Position numbers and translations under genes: made by a program. The notes under the pieces were generated by a model. The model had not been told where the DNA came from. It saw nothing but the letters and a program-made list of their open reading frames with translations, and searched no databases. Positions 45,151-53,951 of a DNA stretch of 64,000 bases are shown one piece after another. Source of the DNA: Hymenobacter sp. GOD-10R (GTDB lineage: Bacteria; Bacteroidota; Bacteroidia; Cytophagales; Hymenobacteraceae); the NCBI RefSeq assembly GCF_035609205.1, contig NZ_CP141184.1, forward strand, positions 5,215,001-5,279,000. Reading direction: 5' to 3'. The stretch's first letter is position 1; every line of letters starts with the position of its first letter.

Positions 45151-46365
45151 ATGGAACACGTTTCCTCGTATCATTGGTCCGAACGCATCTTGCTGCTGCT
45201 CCGCCAGGGCCGCGCCCCGCAGGCCGAGCAGGAATTGCGACGCATTCTGCAAACCGACCCAACCGATGCCCTAGCTCACGCTTGGCTCGGCATGTGTTTG
45301 CTCGACCAAGCGAAATTGGAGGAAGGCCAAGCCGAGGCAGAAACCGCCATTCACCTGGCACCCGAGTACGATTTTGCTTACTATCTGCTCAGCCTATCGC
45401 ACCTGCGTCAGCATCGTCAACCAGCAGCTTTGGTCGCCATCGAACATGCACTAGCTCTCGACCCCACCGATCCAAACTATTATCATACCCTAGGTATTAT
45501 TCGCTTCCAGCGTCATCAGTGGCAAGCGGCTCTGAAGGCTGCTGAAACCGGCCTCTCCTACGACCCTGAGCACGTTGACTGCCTAGGTTTGCGGGCTCGC
45601 TCCCTCACCCGCCTCGGTCGGCGTGATGAGGCTGCTGATGCCCTCGGCCGCGCCCTACACCACGACCCGGACGACGCCGGCACCCATGCCGACGCGGGCT
45701 GGGTAGCGCTAGAAACCGGTCAAGCCAAACCCGCTTTAGAGCACTTTCGACAGGCTTTGCGCCTCTCCCCTACCTCGGACTATGCTCGTGAAGGATTGGT
45801 CGAAGCACTCAAGACGCAGTACTGGGTGTACCGCAGCTTTATGCGCTTTGCCTATTGGTCCTCTTCGCTGAGTGACAGCGCACGTCGTGGACTCTTTTTG
45901 GGCCTATTTATCTTTTCGCGCTTTTTTCCGCTGCTGCTGCCGCTCTACCTCATATTGGTGTTTATGAGCTGGTTTGCCGATCCGCTGTTCAACACACTGT
46001 TGCGCTTCAACGCGTATGGTCACCATGCGCTGAGCGCCACACAAGTGCGGCAGTCAACGCAGTTTTCGGCACTATTGGGCACGGGGCTGCTACTGCTGGC
46101 AGCGGGCTTTCTGACCAAGGTAGAGCCTCTGAACACGCTAGGTCTTGTAGCAATGGGGCTACTTTTTCCGCTCGTTGGCACTTGGCGCTTGGCGGTGCCT
46201 GCGCAGCGGCAGCGCTCCTTTTGGTTTGGCGTAAGCTTGGCCGTACTTGGGCTCGTCGCGGTTGGTGTTAGGGCCCTGCACCTAGGCCCTCCTTACGAGA
46301 ATATCTTCTTCGGTGGCTATATAATCGGTACGGTACTTTACGTTTGGTTTTACGCCTTGCGCTGA
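45151..46365 (+). CDS. TPR protein with C-terminal membrane helices (paralog B)
   Basis: The 404-residue product has six or seven TPR units over residues 5-225 (RAPQAEQELRRILQTDPTDA through AKPALEHFRQALRLSPTSDY), the linker VYRSFMRFAYWSSSL, and about five hydrophobic helices to the C-terminus. The linker and inner loop (LLRFNAYGHHALSATQVRQS) correspond to those of paralog A. ATG 45151 is preferred to a TTG at 45139. The third gene of a probable AAA-TPR-TPR operon; 110 bases separate it from the sigma factor gene. Confidence 0.85.
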   Translation: MEHVSSYHWSERILLLLRQGRAPQAEQELRRILQTDPTDALAHAWLGMCLLDQAKLEEGQAEAETAIHLAPEYDFAYYLLSLSHLRQHRQPAALVAIEHALALDPTDPNYYHTLGIIRFQRHQWQAALKAAETGLSYDPEHVDCLGLRARSLTRLGRRDEAADALGRALHHDPDDAGTHADAGWVALETGQAKPALEHFRQALRLSPTSDYAREGLVEALKTQYWVYRSFMRFAYWSSSLSDSARRGLFLGLFIFSRFFPLLLPLYLILVFMSWFADPLFNTLLRFNAYGHHALSATQVRQSTQFSALLGTGLLLLAAGFLTKVEPLNTLGLVAMGLLFPLVGTWRLAVPAQRQRSFWFGVSLAVLGLVAVGVRALHLGPPYENIFFGGYIIGTVLYVWFYALR

Positions 46366-46475
46366 GCATTTTACCCTAGGTTCGTTCCTTCCTGTAAGGA
46401 GCAGACAACCTATTTTTTGCTGGCAGGGGTGATAGTTAGGCAAAACGAAGATTAATAGTCAGAACTTCCGTTTGC

Positions 46476-47087
46476 ATGAGAACTCCACCTGCTCCATTCG
46501 CCCCGTCCGCGCCTGATCTAGGTATGCAGCAAGCCCTGCGCACCGACCGTGAGCGGACGCTCACGCAGCTGTATCGCCAAACTTTTCCCTTGGTGCGGCG
46601 GCATGTGCTACGGCACAGCGGTTCTGCCCAAGATGCACAAGATGTCTTTCACGACGCGCTCATCATCTTTTATGAGAAAGCGGTGCATGGCTCTTTGACC
46701 TTAACGGCTGCTCCGAGCACTTATCTGGTAAGCGTCTGCCGCAACCTCTGGCATCGGGAGCTAGCCCGCCGCAGCCGCCAACCCAGCGCTGAGCTACACG
46801 AAGACCACCTCGACTTTACTGAACCGATAGCCGCTGAGCCCGAAACGGCTACTGCCTCCGGGGCAGAGCTGGTACTAGATTATGTGGAAAAGCTAGGTAC
46901 GAAGTGTAGGAGCATCCTGGTCTCTTTTTACTACTTCAACGAGCCGTTGGAGCAAATTGCGGCTACTCACCAGTACAGCAGCGTACGCTCGGCCACGGTG
47001 CAGAAATTCAAGTGCTTAGAACGCCTGCGCAATGCCGTGCGCAAAGTTGCCACCTCCATATTTGCCCACCAAGACCATGCGGCCTGA
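46476..47087 (+). CDS. ECF-type RNA polymerase sigma factor
   Basis: The 203-residue product has region 2 (TLTQLYRQTFPLVRRHVLRH, then SAQDAQDVFHDALIIFYEKA and TYLVSVCRNLWHRELAR) and a divergent region 4 (CRSILVSFYYFNEPLEQIAA, then SVRSATVQKFKCLERLR) in place of the usual GTVKSRLHRAR. It has an unusual 20-residue N-terminal Pro/Ala extension. Its stop overlaps the start of the next small gene by 11 bases, which suggests that the partner modulates it. Location after the AAA-TPR genes suggests it may control them. Confidence 0.85.
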   Translation: MRTPPAPFAPSAPDLGMQQALRTDRERTLTQLYRQTFPLVRRHVLRHSGSAQDAQDVFHDALIIFYEKAVHGSLTLTAAPSTYLVSVCRNLWHRELARRSRQPSAELHEDHLDFTEPIAAEPETATASGAELVLDYVEKLGTKCRSILVSFYYFNEPLEQIAATHQYSSVRSATVQKFKCLERLRNAVRKVATSIFAHQDHAA

Positions 47088-47370
47088 GCTAGAACGTCTG
47101 CAACGCATTGAGCATCATCTGCTGGGCCAGCCCTCAGCTGATTGGCACGTGCAGGAGCTATTAGATGCTGACCTTGCGGCAGATACCGACCTTCAACGTC
47201 AACTCTACCAAGGCCTATACGTAGCTGGGCGACAGCAGCTTCGCAGTGAACTGGTTGCCATTCATCGCCAACTTTACGGAACGAAACGCCTCGGTCGGGT
47301 GGCGCAATTTCAGGCAGCTCTCTCCAACCTAAGTCAGCAGCTGCGCCGCTATTTTACCCACCTAGGCTAA
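47077..47370 (+). CDS. Small protein overlapping the ECF sigma gene (possible regulator)
   Basis: The 97-residue product is soluble and helical, rich in Leu, Gln and Arg: LERLQRIEHHLLGQPSADWH, then LLDADLAADTDLQRQLYQGL. I do not recognise a family; it has neither a zinc-binding HxxxCxxC motif nor a membrane helix, so it is not a standard anti-sigma factor. The 11-base overlap with the sigma gene implies translational coupling. The first 50 residues resemble the cytosolic N-terminal part of some Bacteroidota anti-sigma proteins, which is my only lead. ATG 47077 is chosen. Confidence 0.7.
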   Translation: MRPELERLQRIEHHLLGQPSADWHVQELLDADLAADTDLQRQLYQGLYVAGRQQLRSELVAIHRQLYGTKRLGRVAQFQAALSNLSQQLRRYFTHLG

Positions 47371-47539
47371 GTCGCATCTGCGCCCTCAGCGTCTCCTCTG
47401 CGCCTTCTGCGGGAACCCGGAACTGCCCCGTAAGCCGCTATTCCCTTAATGTATTGTCTCACTTGCAAGCGCTTTTCCGAGCGTCGGGCACGCTATTGCC
47501 CGGACTTTGGAAGATGCCTTGCGTCTTTTTCCTTCTTTT

Positions 47540-48250
47540 ATGCTCACCAAACAAGAATTTCGCAAGTTCGCCGTGCACGGTCAGGGCTTGAGTGGCTTAG
47601 GAGTAGATCAGTATTTGCGCCGCTTAGAGAGCCAAGCATACCCCTTAGTTACGGCCATGACCCGTTCGGTTATCGAGGAACGCCCTACACGCTTCGCCGA
47701 AATCGACGTGTTTTCGCGCCTGATCATGGACCGGATTATCTTCCTGGGAACGGCCGTGGACGACCAGATTGCCAACGTCATTACGGCCCAGCTCTTATTT
47801 TTGGAATCAGTTGACGCGCAAAAGGATATTCTACTATATGTCAACTCGCCGGGTGGCTCGGTGTACGCGGGCCTAGGTATCTACGACACGATGCAGTACA
47901 TCGGGCCCGACGTGGCTACTATTTGCACGGGCGTGGCGTTGTCGATGGGTGCGGTACTGCTGGCTGGCGGTGCCGCCGGCAAACGCTCCGCTTTGCCCCA
48001 CGCCCGCGTGATGATTCACCAGCCATCCGGTGGCGCTCAGGGCCCGTCCGCCGACATTGAAATCACGGCGCGCGAGATTCTGAAGCTTCGGGCCGAACTG
48101 TACAACATCCTAGCTCACCACACTGGCAAAACCTACCAGGAGATTCACGACCACTCCGACCGTGATTATTGGCTTCGGGCCGATGAAGCCAAAGCATATG
48201 GCCTAATCGATGAAGTGCTGGAGCGCAAGGACATGCCGCCGCTAGCCTAG
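47540..48250 (+). CDS. clpP: ATP-dependent Clp protease proteolytic subunit
   Basis: The 236-residue product is a ClpP-type serine peptidase: [40 protein letters not shown], nucleophile Ser in [14 protein letters not shown], catalytic His in [20 protein letters not shown] and the C-terminal [20 protein letters not shown]. It forms the tetradecameric chamber that works with ClpX or ClpA/C. No clpX is adjacent. The N-terminus is about 25 residues longer than in E. coli, perhaps a propeptide. ATG 47540 is chosen over TTG 47507. Preceded by 169 bases without a gene. Confidence 0.94.
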   Translation: MLTKQEFRKFAVHGQGLSGLGVDQYLRRLESQAYPLVTAMTRSVIEERPTRFAEIDVFSRLIMDRIIFLGTAVDDQIANVITAQLLFLESVDAQKDILLYVNSPGGSVYAGLGIYDTMQYIGPDVATICTGVALSMGAVLLAGGAAGKRSALPHARVMIHQPSGGAQGPSADIEITAREILKLRAELYNILAHHTGKTYQEIHDHSDRDYWLRADEAKAYGLIDEVLERKDMPPLA

Positions 48251-48300
48251 CCCCTTAAATATGCCGAAGAGCACGGGCCAGCGCTGAGCAACAAACACAA

Positions 48301-48331
48301 AAAAGCCGTCAGCTTGTGGCTGACGGCTTTT
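48301..48331. terminator. Bidirectional terminator between clpP and amt
   Basis: A 13-base perfect stem (aaaagccgtcagc / gctgacggctttt) with a 5-base loop and A/T tracts on both sides, between convergent genes. Confidence 0.9.
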
Positions 48332-48354
48332 CTTCCTAGGCTAAATTACCCAGC

Positions 48355-49755
48355 TTAAGCAATTTGCTCAACGCGCTCGGCTACGGTGTCCTTCTCCTTG
48401 CGGTAGGTTTTTTCAAACTCCTCATCCACATGGTAAGTCGATTCTTCGTGCTGGCTCAGGTCGAGGCCTAGCTCTTCTTCCGATTGCTTCACACGCAAGC
48501 CGAATAGCTTGTCGGTTACTTTTAGTAGGACCCAGGCGCCAACGAAGCAGTAGGCAATGACAATCACCAGCCCGAGCATGTGGTAGCTGAACAGCGTGGT
48601 AGTACCATGCACGAGGCCACCATCTTTGGCGAACACGCCCGTCAGAATCATACCCACAATGCCACCTAGGCCGTGGCAAGGAAACACATCAAGCGTATCG
48701 TCGATGTTAGTGCGGCTGTTTTTCCAGTGTACGGCCGCGGCGCTAATCAACGACGCTACCATACCAATCAGCACGCTCTGACCGTAGTCGACGTAGCCGG
48801 CGGCGGGCGTGATGGCTACCAAGCCTACCACTGCCCCAATGCAAGCGCCCATCGCCGTAGGTTTGCCCCCGCGAGCCACTTCAATCAGCAACCACATCAC
48901 GAGCGCCGCCGCCGAAGCTAGGTTAGTATTGGCGAAAGAAAGGGCCGCTAATTCATTGGCTCCTAGAGCCGAACCCGAGTTGAAGCCAAACCAACCCATC
49001 CACAAAAGGCCCGTTCCGAGAAGCACGTACGGCACGTTAGGCGTCGAGAAAGACGTGTTGCGGCCTTGTGCCACACGGGGTCCTAGCACCATGGCACCAG
49101 CTAGGGCGGCGATGCCTGCCGAAATGTGCACTACCGTGCCGCCAGCAAAGTCGAGGACGCCCCACTTGCGCAGGAAGCCTTCAGGGTGCCACGTCCAGTG
49201 GGCCAGTGGGCAGTAGATGAACAGGCAAAACAGCACCATAAAGGCTAGGTAGCCCTTAAATCGTACTCGCTCGGCAAAAGAACCGGTGATGAGGGCCGGC
49301 GTGATAATGGCAAACTTCAGCTGGAAAGCGAAGAATAGAATCAACGGAATCGTGGGCGAAAGCAGCGGGTGCGTGGCCGTACCCACGTTGCGCAGCATGG
49401 CGAACGTGAACGGATTGCCAATCAGCCCGTGCCAGCTGTCGCCATACGCCAGCGAGAAGCCCACAAAGTAGAACACTAAGGTGATTACCCCCATCGCTAC
49501 GAAGCTTTGCAGCATGGTCGAAATCACATTCTTGGGCCGCACCATGCCTCCGTAAAAGAACGACAAGCCGGGCGTCATGATCAGGACGAAGGCCGTAGCC
49601 GTTAGCATCCAAGCCACATCGGCGCCATTGATGGTGCCGGGTGCTGCTGCTGGGTGATTAGCCGGCACGAAGGCCGCTACGGCTCCGAGCCCTAAGCAAG
49701 CAAGGAGCGCAAACAAACTCAGACCAGGCCGGAAGCCAGTGGAAGAACTAGACAT
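48355..49755 (-). CDS. amt: Ammonium transporter
   Basis: The 466-residue product has a cleavable-looking N-terminal hydrophobic segment (residues 10-30) and eleven membrane helices of the Amt/Mep/Rh fold. Landmarks are VAWMLTATAFVLIMTPGLSF, FYGGMVRPKNVISTM, FAGGTVVHISAGIAALAGAM with one pore His, and DVFPCHGLGGIVGMILTGVF with the other. The C-terminal cytosolic tail (about 60 residues, DLSQHEESTYHVDEEFEKTY) is long. It imports NH4+/NH3. No glnK/PII gene is adjacent. Confidence 0.94.
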   Translation of the reverse strand: MSSSSTGFRPGLSLFALLACLGLGAVAAFVPANHPAAAPGTINGADVAWMLTATAFVLIMTPGLSFFYGGMVRPKNVISTMLQSFVAMGVITLVFYFVGFSLAYGDSWHGLIGNPFTFAMLRNVGTATHPLLSPTIPLILFFAFQLKFAIITPALITGSFAERVRFKGYLAFMVLFCLFIYCPLAHWTWHPEGFLRKWGVLDFAGGTVVHISAGIAALAGAMVLGPRVAQGRNTSFSTPNVPYVLLGTGLLWMGWFGFNSGSALGANELAALSFANTNLASAAALVMWLLIEVARGGKPTAMGACIGAVVGLVAITPAAGYVDYGQSVLIGMVASLISAAAVHWKNSRTNIDDTLDVFPCHGLGGIVGMILTGVFAKDGGLVHGTTTLFSYHMLGLVIVIAYCFVGAWVLLKVTDKLFGLRVKQSEEELGLDLSQHEESTYHVDEEFEKTYRKEKDTVAERVEQIA

Positions 49756-50115
49756 AGTGCTTTGAGTGGGTAAACTTTTGAGATGTGGCTACTATGAAAT
49801 CTTATGGCAAGATACCAGATACATTAACAATTATCCAAGATACACCTCAAAAAACAGAGTACTTTACTCAAAAACAGCTCGTTTTTTACCAAACTCTTCT
49901 ACAAAACACAGTCACATGCCCGGGAATTGATTTTATTGAAAAAGCCTTCTTTTCACAAAAAGTACCTTTTGGAGAAAAGGCCACCCTCAATACCTCTCCC
50001 ACGCCCCCAGCGTTGTGGATGTTGCTTCCACGTTGCTGGCCTGCTTTTTTCGGGCACGAAGTCTCAGCCGGCTACCATAGGCTGCTAGCCGAATACATAG
50101 GAAAACTACAAACCT
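49756..50115. other. 360-base AT-rich intergenic region upstream of amt
   Basis: A plus-strand frame from 49785 crosses it but ends inside the antisense of the next gene, has no family resemblance, and uses unusual codons, so I do not call it. The region must hold the amt promoter (minus strand), which I could not pin down. Confidence 0.5.
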
Positions 50116-50652
50116 CTATACCTGCTGTAGCAGCTTTTGCAGTAAGGCATAGCCAGTGGGCCAGTTACCTAGGTTTGAAGCGACATTGAGGTGGCCTTGC
50201 GCCCCAACATCAACAAACTCGCTACCCCAAGCCGCCGCAAACGCCTGAGCACGTGCTATGGACACGTACTCATCGTTGGTAGAAGCCACTACAAGGCTCG
50301 CAAATGGTAGACGCTGCTGGGGCATGGGCGCAAAGCCCGTGGCTTCAGCCGGGAAATCGGGGCGTTCGGTGTCGGCGGGGGCTACGAGCAGCGCACCAAC
50401 GACTGCCTCAGTCGGGTACTGATGGGCCCAGTGCCCGATGGTGCTGCACGCCAAGCTATGGGCTACTAACACCACCGGTGACTCGGCGCGCTGAATTGCC
50501 TCGTTCAGTCCTTGTACCCAGTCGGCGCACCTAGGGTGGTCCCACTCCTGCTGCTCCACGCGCGGATGGTGATAAAGCGTCGCCCAGATGCTCTGCCAGT
50601 GCTGCGGCCCTGAGTTGCCCAAGCCAGGCACAAGCAAGATGGTTAGTTTCAT
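50116..50652 (-). CDS. RBBP9/YdeN-type serine hydrolase
   Basis: The 178-residue product matches the small alpha/beta-hydrolase family of RBBP9/YdeN: ILLVPGLGNSGPQHWQSIW, nucleophile elbow VAHSLACSTIGHW near 66, the acid in ASTNDEYVS near 127, and the His in GHLNVASNLG near 155. These are soluble serine hydrolases without a settled substrate. It starts one base after the M28 peptidase stop codon, so the two are cotranscribed. Confidence 0.9.
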   Translation of the reverse strand: MKLTILLVPGLGNSGPQHWQSIWATLYHHPRVEQQEWDHPRCADWVQGLNEAIQRAESPVVLVAHSLACSTIGHWAHQYPTEAVVGALLVAPADTERPDFPAEATGFAPMPQQRLPFASLVVASTNDEYVSIARAQAFAAAWGSEFVDVGAQGHLNVASNLGNWPTGYALLQKLLQQV

Positions 50653-50653
50653 A

Positions 50654-51628
50654 TCACAGCCCTACGATGGCACCATAAACTCCGTTCACGACTTCCGCCA
50701 TACGCTTGAAATCGAGCGTCTCGATGGTGTCGGTGCGTTCGTGGTAATGAGGGTTGCGCAGAAAGGACGTGTCGCTGATCATCACGGCTTCGTAGCCATA
50801 GTGCCAATAGTTGCGGTGGTCTGACAGTCCAGCCAAGCCTTGTGAGGCGGGCAAGTTGATACTTTGCACGTCGATCTTGCCGTGCGCTTTCATCAGCGTT
50901 TTGACTTGCTGGGTGAATGCTTCTTGGCCCTGTTTGCCAACTACCGTAATAAAGTTGCCGGTATTAGGATACAACGCCGCTAGTCGCGGATCGGGAAAGT
51001 TCTGAGAGCCGGGCTCGTCGCGGAAGTAGCCGATCATCTCGTAGCAGATCATGGCGCGCACGGGTACCTTTTCCGCGTGCAGCGACTTAGCGTGCACGGC
51101 GCTGCCCATGTCGTCGGTAGCGAAAAAAGGCGGCTCTTCGAGAGAATAAGCCACAAAATCGATGCGGTGCTTGAGCGCAGGCGCTTGGGCTTGCAGCAGC
51201 CGGGCTGTTTCGAGCAAACCCGCTACGGCGCTGGCATTGTCGTCGGCGCCAGGCTGGTCGCCGCACACATCGTAGTGCGCCCCCACAATGAGGCGTTCCG
51301 CAGCAGGCGGCCCGAAGGAAGCAATGATGTTGCGGTACTCGTGCCCTCTCACCTTAAACTTCTGCTCTTGCACCGGGCAGCCTAGCTTTTCAAGTTCGGC
51401 GTGAATGTAGTCGGCGGCTTTGTTGAGCGAAGCTAGGTTCTGGTAATTGCGAGCGGGCTGGAGCGAAGTCAGGAACTTCACATCCGCGTGCAGACGGGTT
51501 TGGCTGGCAGCAGTCATGGTTAGTGGCGCTTGAAAGCTAGCAGGCAGGCTAGGTCCTTGTGCATGCAACTCGGCGCCTGCCAGCAACATCAGCGTGCATA
51601 CGGCGGCAAATAATTTGCGTTTTGTCAT
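50654..51628 (-). CDS. Exported M28-family metallopeptidase
   Basis: The 324-residue product has a signal peptide (MTKRKLFAAVCTLMLLAGAELHAQ) and an M28 zinc peptidase domain. First ligand motif is VGAHYDVCGDQPGADDNASA near 130 (His, then Asp), with the catalytic Glu-Glu in YSLEEPPFFA near 170 and further ligands at YEMIGYF and SDHRNYWHYGYEA. It is probably a periplasmic or secreted aminopeptidase. It precedes the RBBP9-type hydrolase with 1 base between them. A REP-like repeat lies just upstream. Confidence 0.9.
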   Translation of the reverse strand: MTKRKLFAAVCTLMLLAGAELHAQGPSLPASFQAPLTMTAASQTRLHADVKFLTSLQPARNYQNLASLNKAADYIHAELEKLGCPVQEQKFKVRGHEYRNIIASFGPPAAERLIVGAHYDVCGDQPGADDNASAVAGLLETARLLQAQAPALKHRIDFVAYSLEEPPFFATDDMGSAVHAKSLHAEKVPVRAMICYEMIGYFRDEPGSQNFPDPRLAALYPNTGNFITVVGKQGQEAFTQQVKTLMKAHGKIDVQSINLPASQGLAGLSDHRNYWHYGYEAVMISDTSFLRNPHYHERTDTIETLDFKRMAEVVNGVYGAIVGL

Positions 51629-51644
51629 CCTCCCTAAGATAAGA

Positions 51645-51743
51645 ACGTCCTGCTGCGCTTACCAAGCATCTCTACCGCAACAGTAACCCTAATCATTAGA
51701 ATTACTCTGGCCGTAGAAATGCTGTGCAAGCGCAGCAGGACGT
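51645..51743. repeat. REP-like intergenic inverted repeat
   Basis: The outer 16 bases pair perfectly (acgtcctgctgcgctt / aagcgcagcaggacgt) and the pairing continues imperfectly to arms of about 49 bases. Its left arm aligns with that of 56751-56849: ACGTC.TGCTG.G.TT.CC.AGCATCTC....GCAA..GTAA.CCTAAT. It lies between the M28 peptidase start and the threonine synthase stop. Confidence 0.8.
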
Positions 51744-51772
51744 CCTCTTCTATTCGCTGGCTCCCTACTATT

Positions 51773-52972
51773 TTACTGATCGTAGCGACCTTCCACGTTC
51801 TCTAAGTACTTCTGTCCGGAACCGGTGTTGAGCAACAAGATCTGCTCATCGGCACTAATCCAACCGCTCGCCAGCAACTGGCGCGCAGCCATCCAAACCG
51901 CAGCGCCTTCGGGCGCTACAAACAAACCCTCCTGCTTACCTAGCTCGCGCATACCTTGTAGCATCTCGTCTTCGCTAATACTCACGGCCGTGCCATGCGA
52001 CTCGCGCAACACGTCCAGCATCAGCGGCTCGCCGATAGGGCGCGGCACGGCCAAGCCGTTGGCAATGGTGGGGCGACCGTTGTACTGCTGCGAATTAGCC
52101 TGCCGGCCTAGGAATGTTTCCACCAATGGCTGACAGTTTTCGGCTTGCACAGCTACCATGCGCGGCAGCTTCACATCGGCCGACAACCAACCAAGCGCCT
52201 GCATTTCGTGAAAAGCCTTCCAGATGCCAATCAGGCCGGTGCCACCACCAGCGGGATACAGCAGTACGTCGGGCAAGTGCCAGCCTAGCTGCTCGGCAAT
52301 TTCGTAGCCCATCGTTTTCTTCCCTTCTATCCGATAGGGTTCTTTCAGCGTCGATACGTCCAACAGGTGATTGTCGGCGTTGGTTTCGCGCACCCAAGCG
52401 GCGCAGTCGTTGATGAGGCCATCGATGAGATGCACTTCGGCGCCATACCAGTAGCACTCTTCTTTGAAGGCTTTGGGGGTGTGGCGCGGCATGGCTACCA
52501 CAGCGCGCATGCCAGCTTTGGCGCAGTACGCAGCCATGGCTACGCCCGCATTGCCAGCCGTCGGGATAATACAGCCTTGTACCCCTAGCTCTTTGGCTTT
52601 GGAAATGGCCATGCTCAGGCCCCGCGCTTTGAACGAGCCCGTTGGGTTCTTGCCCTCGTCCTTCAGCAGGAGCGAGCGAAGGTTATAACGGTTGGCTAGG
52701 TTTTGCAGCGTGATAATGGGCGTAAATCCCTCTCCAAGGCTGACCCGGTTTTCATCATCGAGCAGCGGCAGCAACTCGCGGTAGCGCCACATGCTGCCTT
52801 CTACGAAGTGAATGCTCGCTTTTGGCAGCGGATCTTGCAAATCGTAGCGGGCAATGAGCGGCATACCGTGGCATATCGATAGGCGCTGTAGCTTAAATGC
52901 AGAATGAGGAGCGCCACAAACCGAGCACTCAAGGTTTGTGATTCGACTAGAAGTTTCGGCGCAGATGGTCAT
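51773..52972 (-). CDS. thrC: Threonine synthase
   Basis: The 399-residue PLP enzyme has an N-terminal zinc-ribbon-like CSVCG near 17, WRYRELLPLLDDENRVSLGE near 63, the PLP Lys in PTGSFKARGLSMA near 113, PTAGNAGVAMAAYCAKAG near 138 and the phosphate-binding loop YPAGGGTGLIGIWKAF near 240. It converts phosphohomoserine to threonine. Its identity as ThrC rather than another fold-type II enzyme rests on the N-terminal zinc ribbon and the SLGEGFTP segment. No other thr genes are adjacent. Confidence 0.88.
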   Translation of the reverse strand: MTICAETSSRITNLECSVCGAPHSAFKLQRLSICHGMPLIARYDLQDPLPKASIHFVEGSMWRYRELLPLLDDENRVSLGEGFTPIITLQNLANRYNLRSLLLKDEGKNPTGSFKARGLSMAISKAKELGVQGCIIPTAGNAGVAMAAYCAKAGMRAVVAMPRHTPKAFKEECYWYGAEVHLIDGLINDCAAWVRETNADNHLLDVSTLKEPYRIEGKKTMGYEIAEQLGWHLPDVLLYPAGGGTGLIGIWKAFHEMQALGWLSADVKLPRMVAVQAENCQPLVETFLGRQANSQQYNGRPTIANGLAVPRPIGEPLMLDVLRESHGTAVSISEDEMLQGMRELGKQEGLFVAPEGAAVWMAARQLLASGWISADEQILLLNTGSGQKYLENVEGRYDQ

Positions 52973-53045
52973 GACAAGCCCAGGTTTAAAATCTGAGCAA
53001 GTAGGAAACTCGTTATACCGAAATCAAATAGTGATTCGGAATAGG

Positions 53046-53951
53046 CTATTCCTTTCCGGAATACCAACGTTTCGTATACCGCACAAAGTCATGGTAAGGT
53101 TGGTTGTTCTCCGTACCCTTCCGCTGAATGAAGTTGAACTGGCGCGTAAGTTTCAGATTGCGAATACGTACTTCCACCAGTTCGCCCGACTCTAATTCCT
53201 TCACCACAGCCTGCCGCGGCAGAAAGGCCAGGCAGGTGTCTACGCGCACAAAATTCTTCAGAGCCTCGGTCCCCCCTAGCCTCACTTTCACGGGCAAGTC
53301 CACTAGCTTGACCTGTTGCCGCTCCAGGGCTTCTTCCAATACCGCTAGCGTGCCAGAGCCGTATTCCCGCAAAGCGAGCGGCGTTTCGTAAAGGTCTTTA
53401 ATATCTAACTCTGCTTTCACCAGCGGGTTGCGGGCTGAGCGCACCGCCACTACATCATCGGTGAGGAAGGGCGTGTAAGTCACGTTGCTGACTTTGTTGA
53501 TGCCCTCAATAATACCTAGGTCTATTTCGTGCTCAATCAGCGCCTTCAGAATATTCTCGCTGTTGCGGTTGCGAAGCGTGAGTTGCGTGTTCGGATTTTG
53601 CTGCAAGTACGCCGACAATACCGGCGGCAATACGTACAGCGAAATGGTCGTGCTCGCCCCAATCATCATCTGTATTTGAGGCGAGAAGCTGGTACTGATG
53701 CTGGCAAACTCCTGGTGCAATTCGTGTTGCAGCTGCTTCGCTAACAGCAATTTATCATACAGCAACTTGCCGGCCGGCGTGAGCGACACACTATTACCAA
53801 GCCGTTCAAACAAGCCGATCTTATAATACTCTTCCAGTGCTTTCACCTGCTTGCTCACCGCCGATTGGCTCGTAAATAGCGTTTGGCTGGCCTTGGTAAA
53901 GCTCAGCTGCCGCGCGACTTCCAGAAAGATTTCGTGTTTGTGGGAAAGCAT
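53046..53951 (-). CDS. LysR-family transcriptional regulator
   Basis: The 301-residue product has an N-terminal winged helix (HEIFLEVARQLSFTKASQTL, SQSAVSKQVKALEEYYKIGL, LFERLGNSVSLTPAGKLLYD) and a type 2 periplasmic-binding-like effector domain from about 92. LysR proteins often control the divergent gene; here that is the SulP transporter, whose start is 388 bases away. The effector is unknown. Confidence 0.92.
   Translation of the reverse strand: MLSHKHEIFLEVARQLSFTKASQTLFTSQSAVSKQVKALEEYYKIGLFERLGNSVSLTPAGKLLYDKLLLAKQLQHELHQEFASISTSFSPQIQMMIGASTTISLYVLPPVLSAYLQQNPNTQLTLRNRNSENILKALIEHEIDLGIIEGINKVSNVTYTPFLTDDVVAVRSARNPLVKAELDIKDLYETPLALREYGSGTLAVLEEALERQQVKLVDLPVKVRLGGTEALKNFVRVDTCLAFLPRQAVVKELESGELVEVRIRNLKLTRQFNFIQRKGTENNQPYHDFVRYTKRWYSGKE

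Noticed and set aside
49785..50189. 134-residue plus-strand frame upstream of amt
   Set aside because: No family resemblance, AT-rich, and its end runs antisense through the RBBP9-type hydrolase. A real small gene cannot be excluded, but the sequence does not support it.
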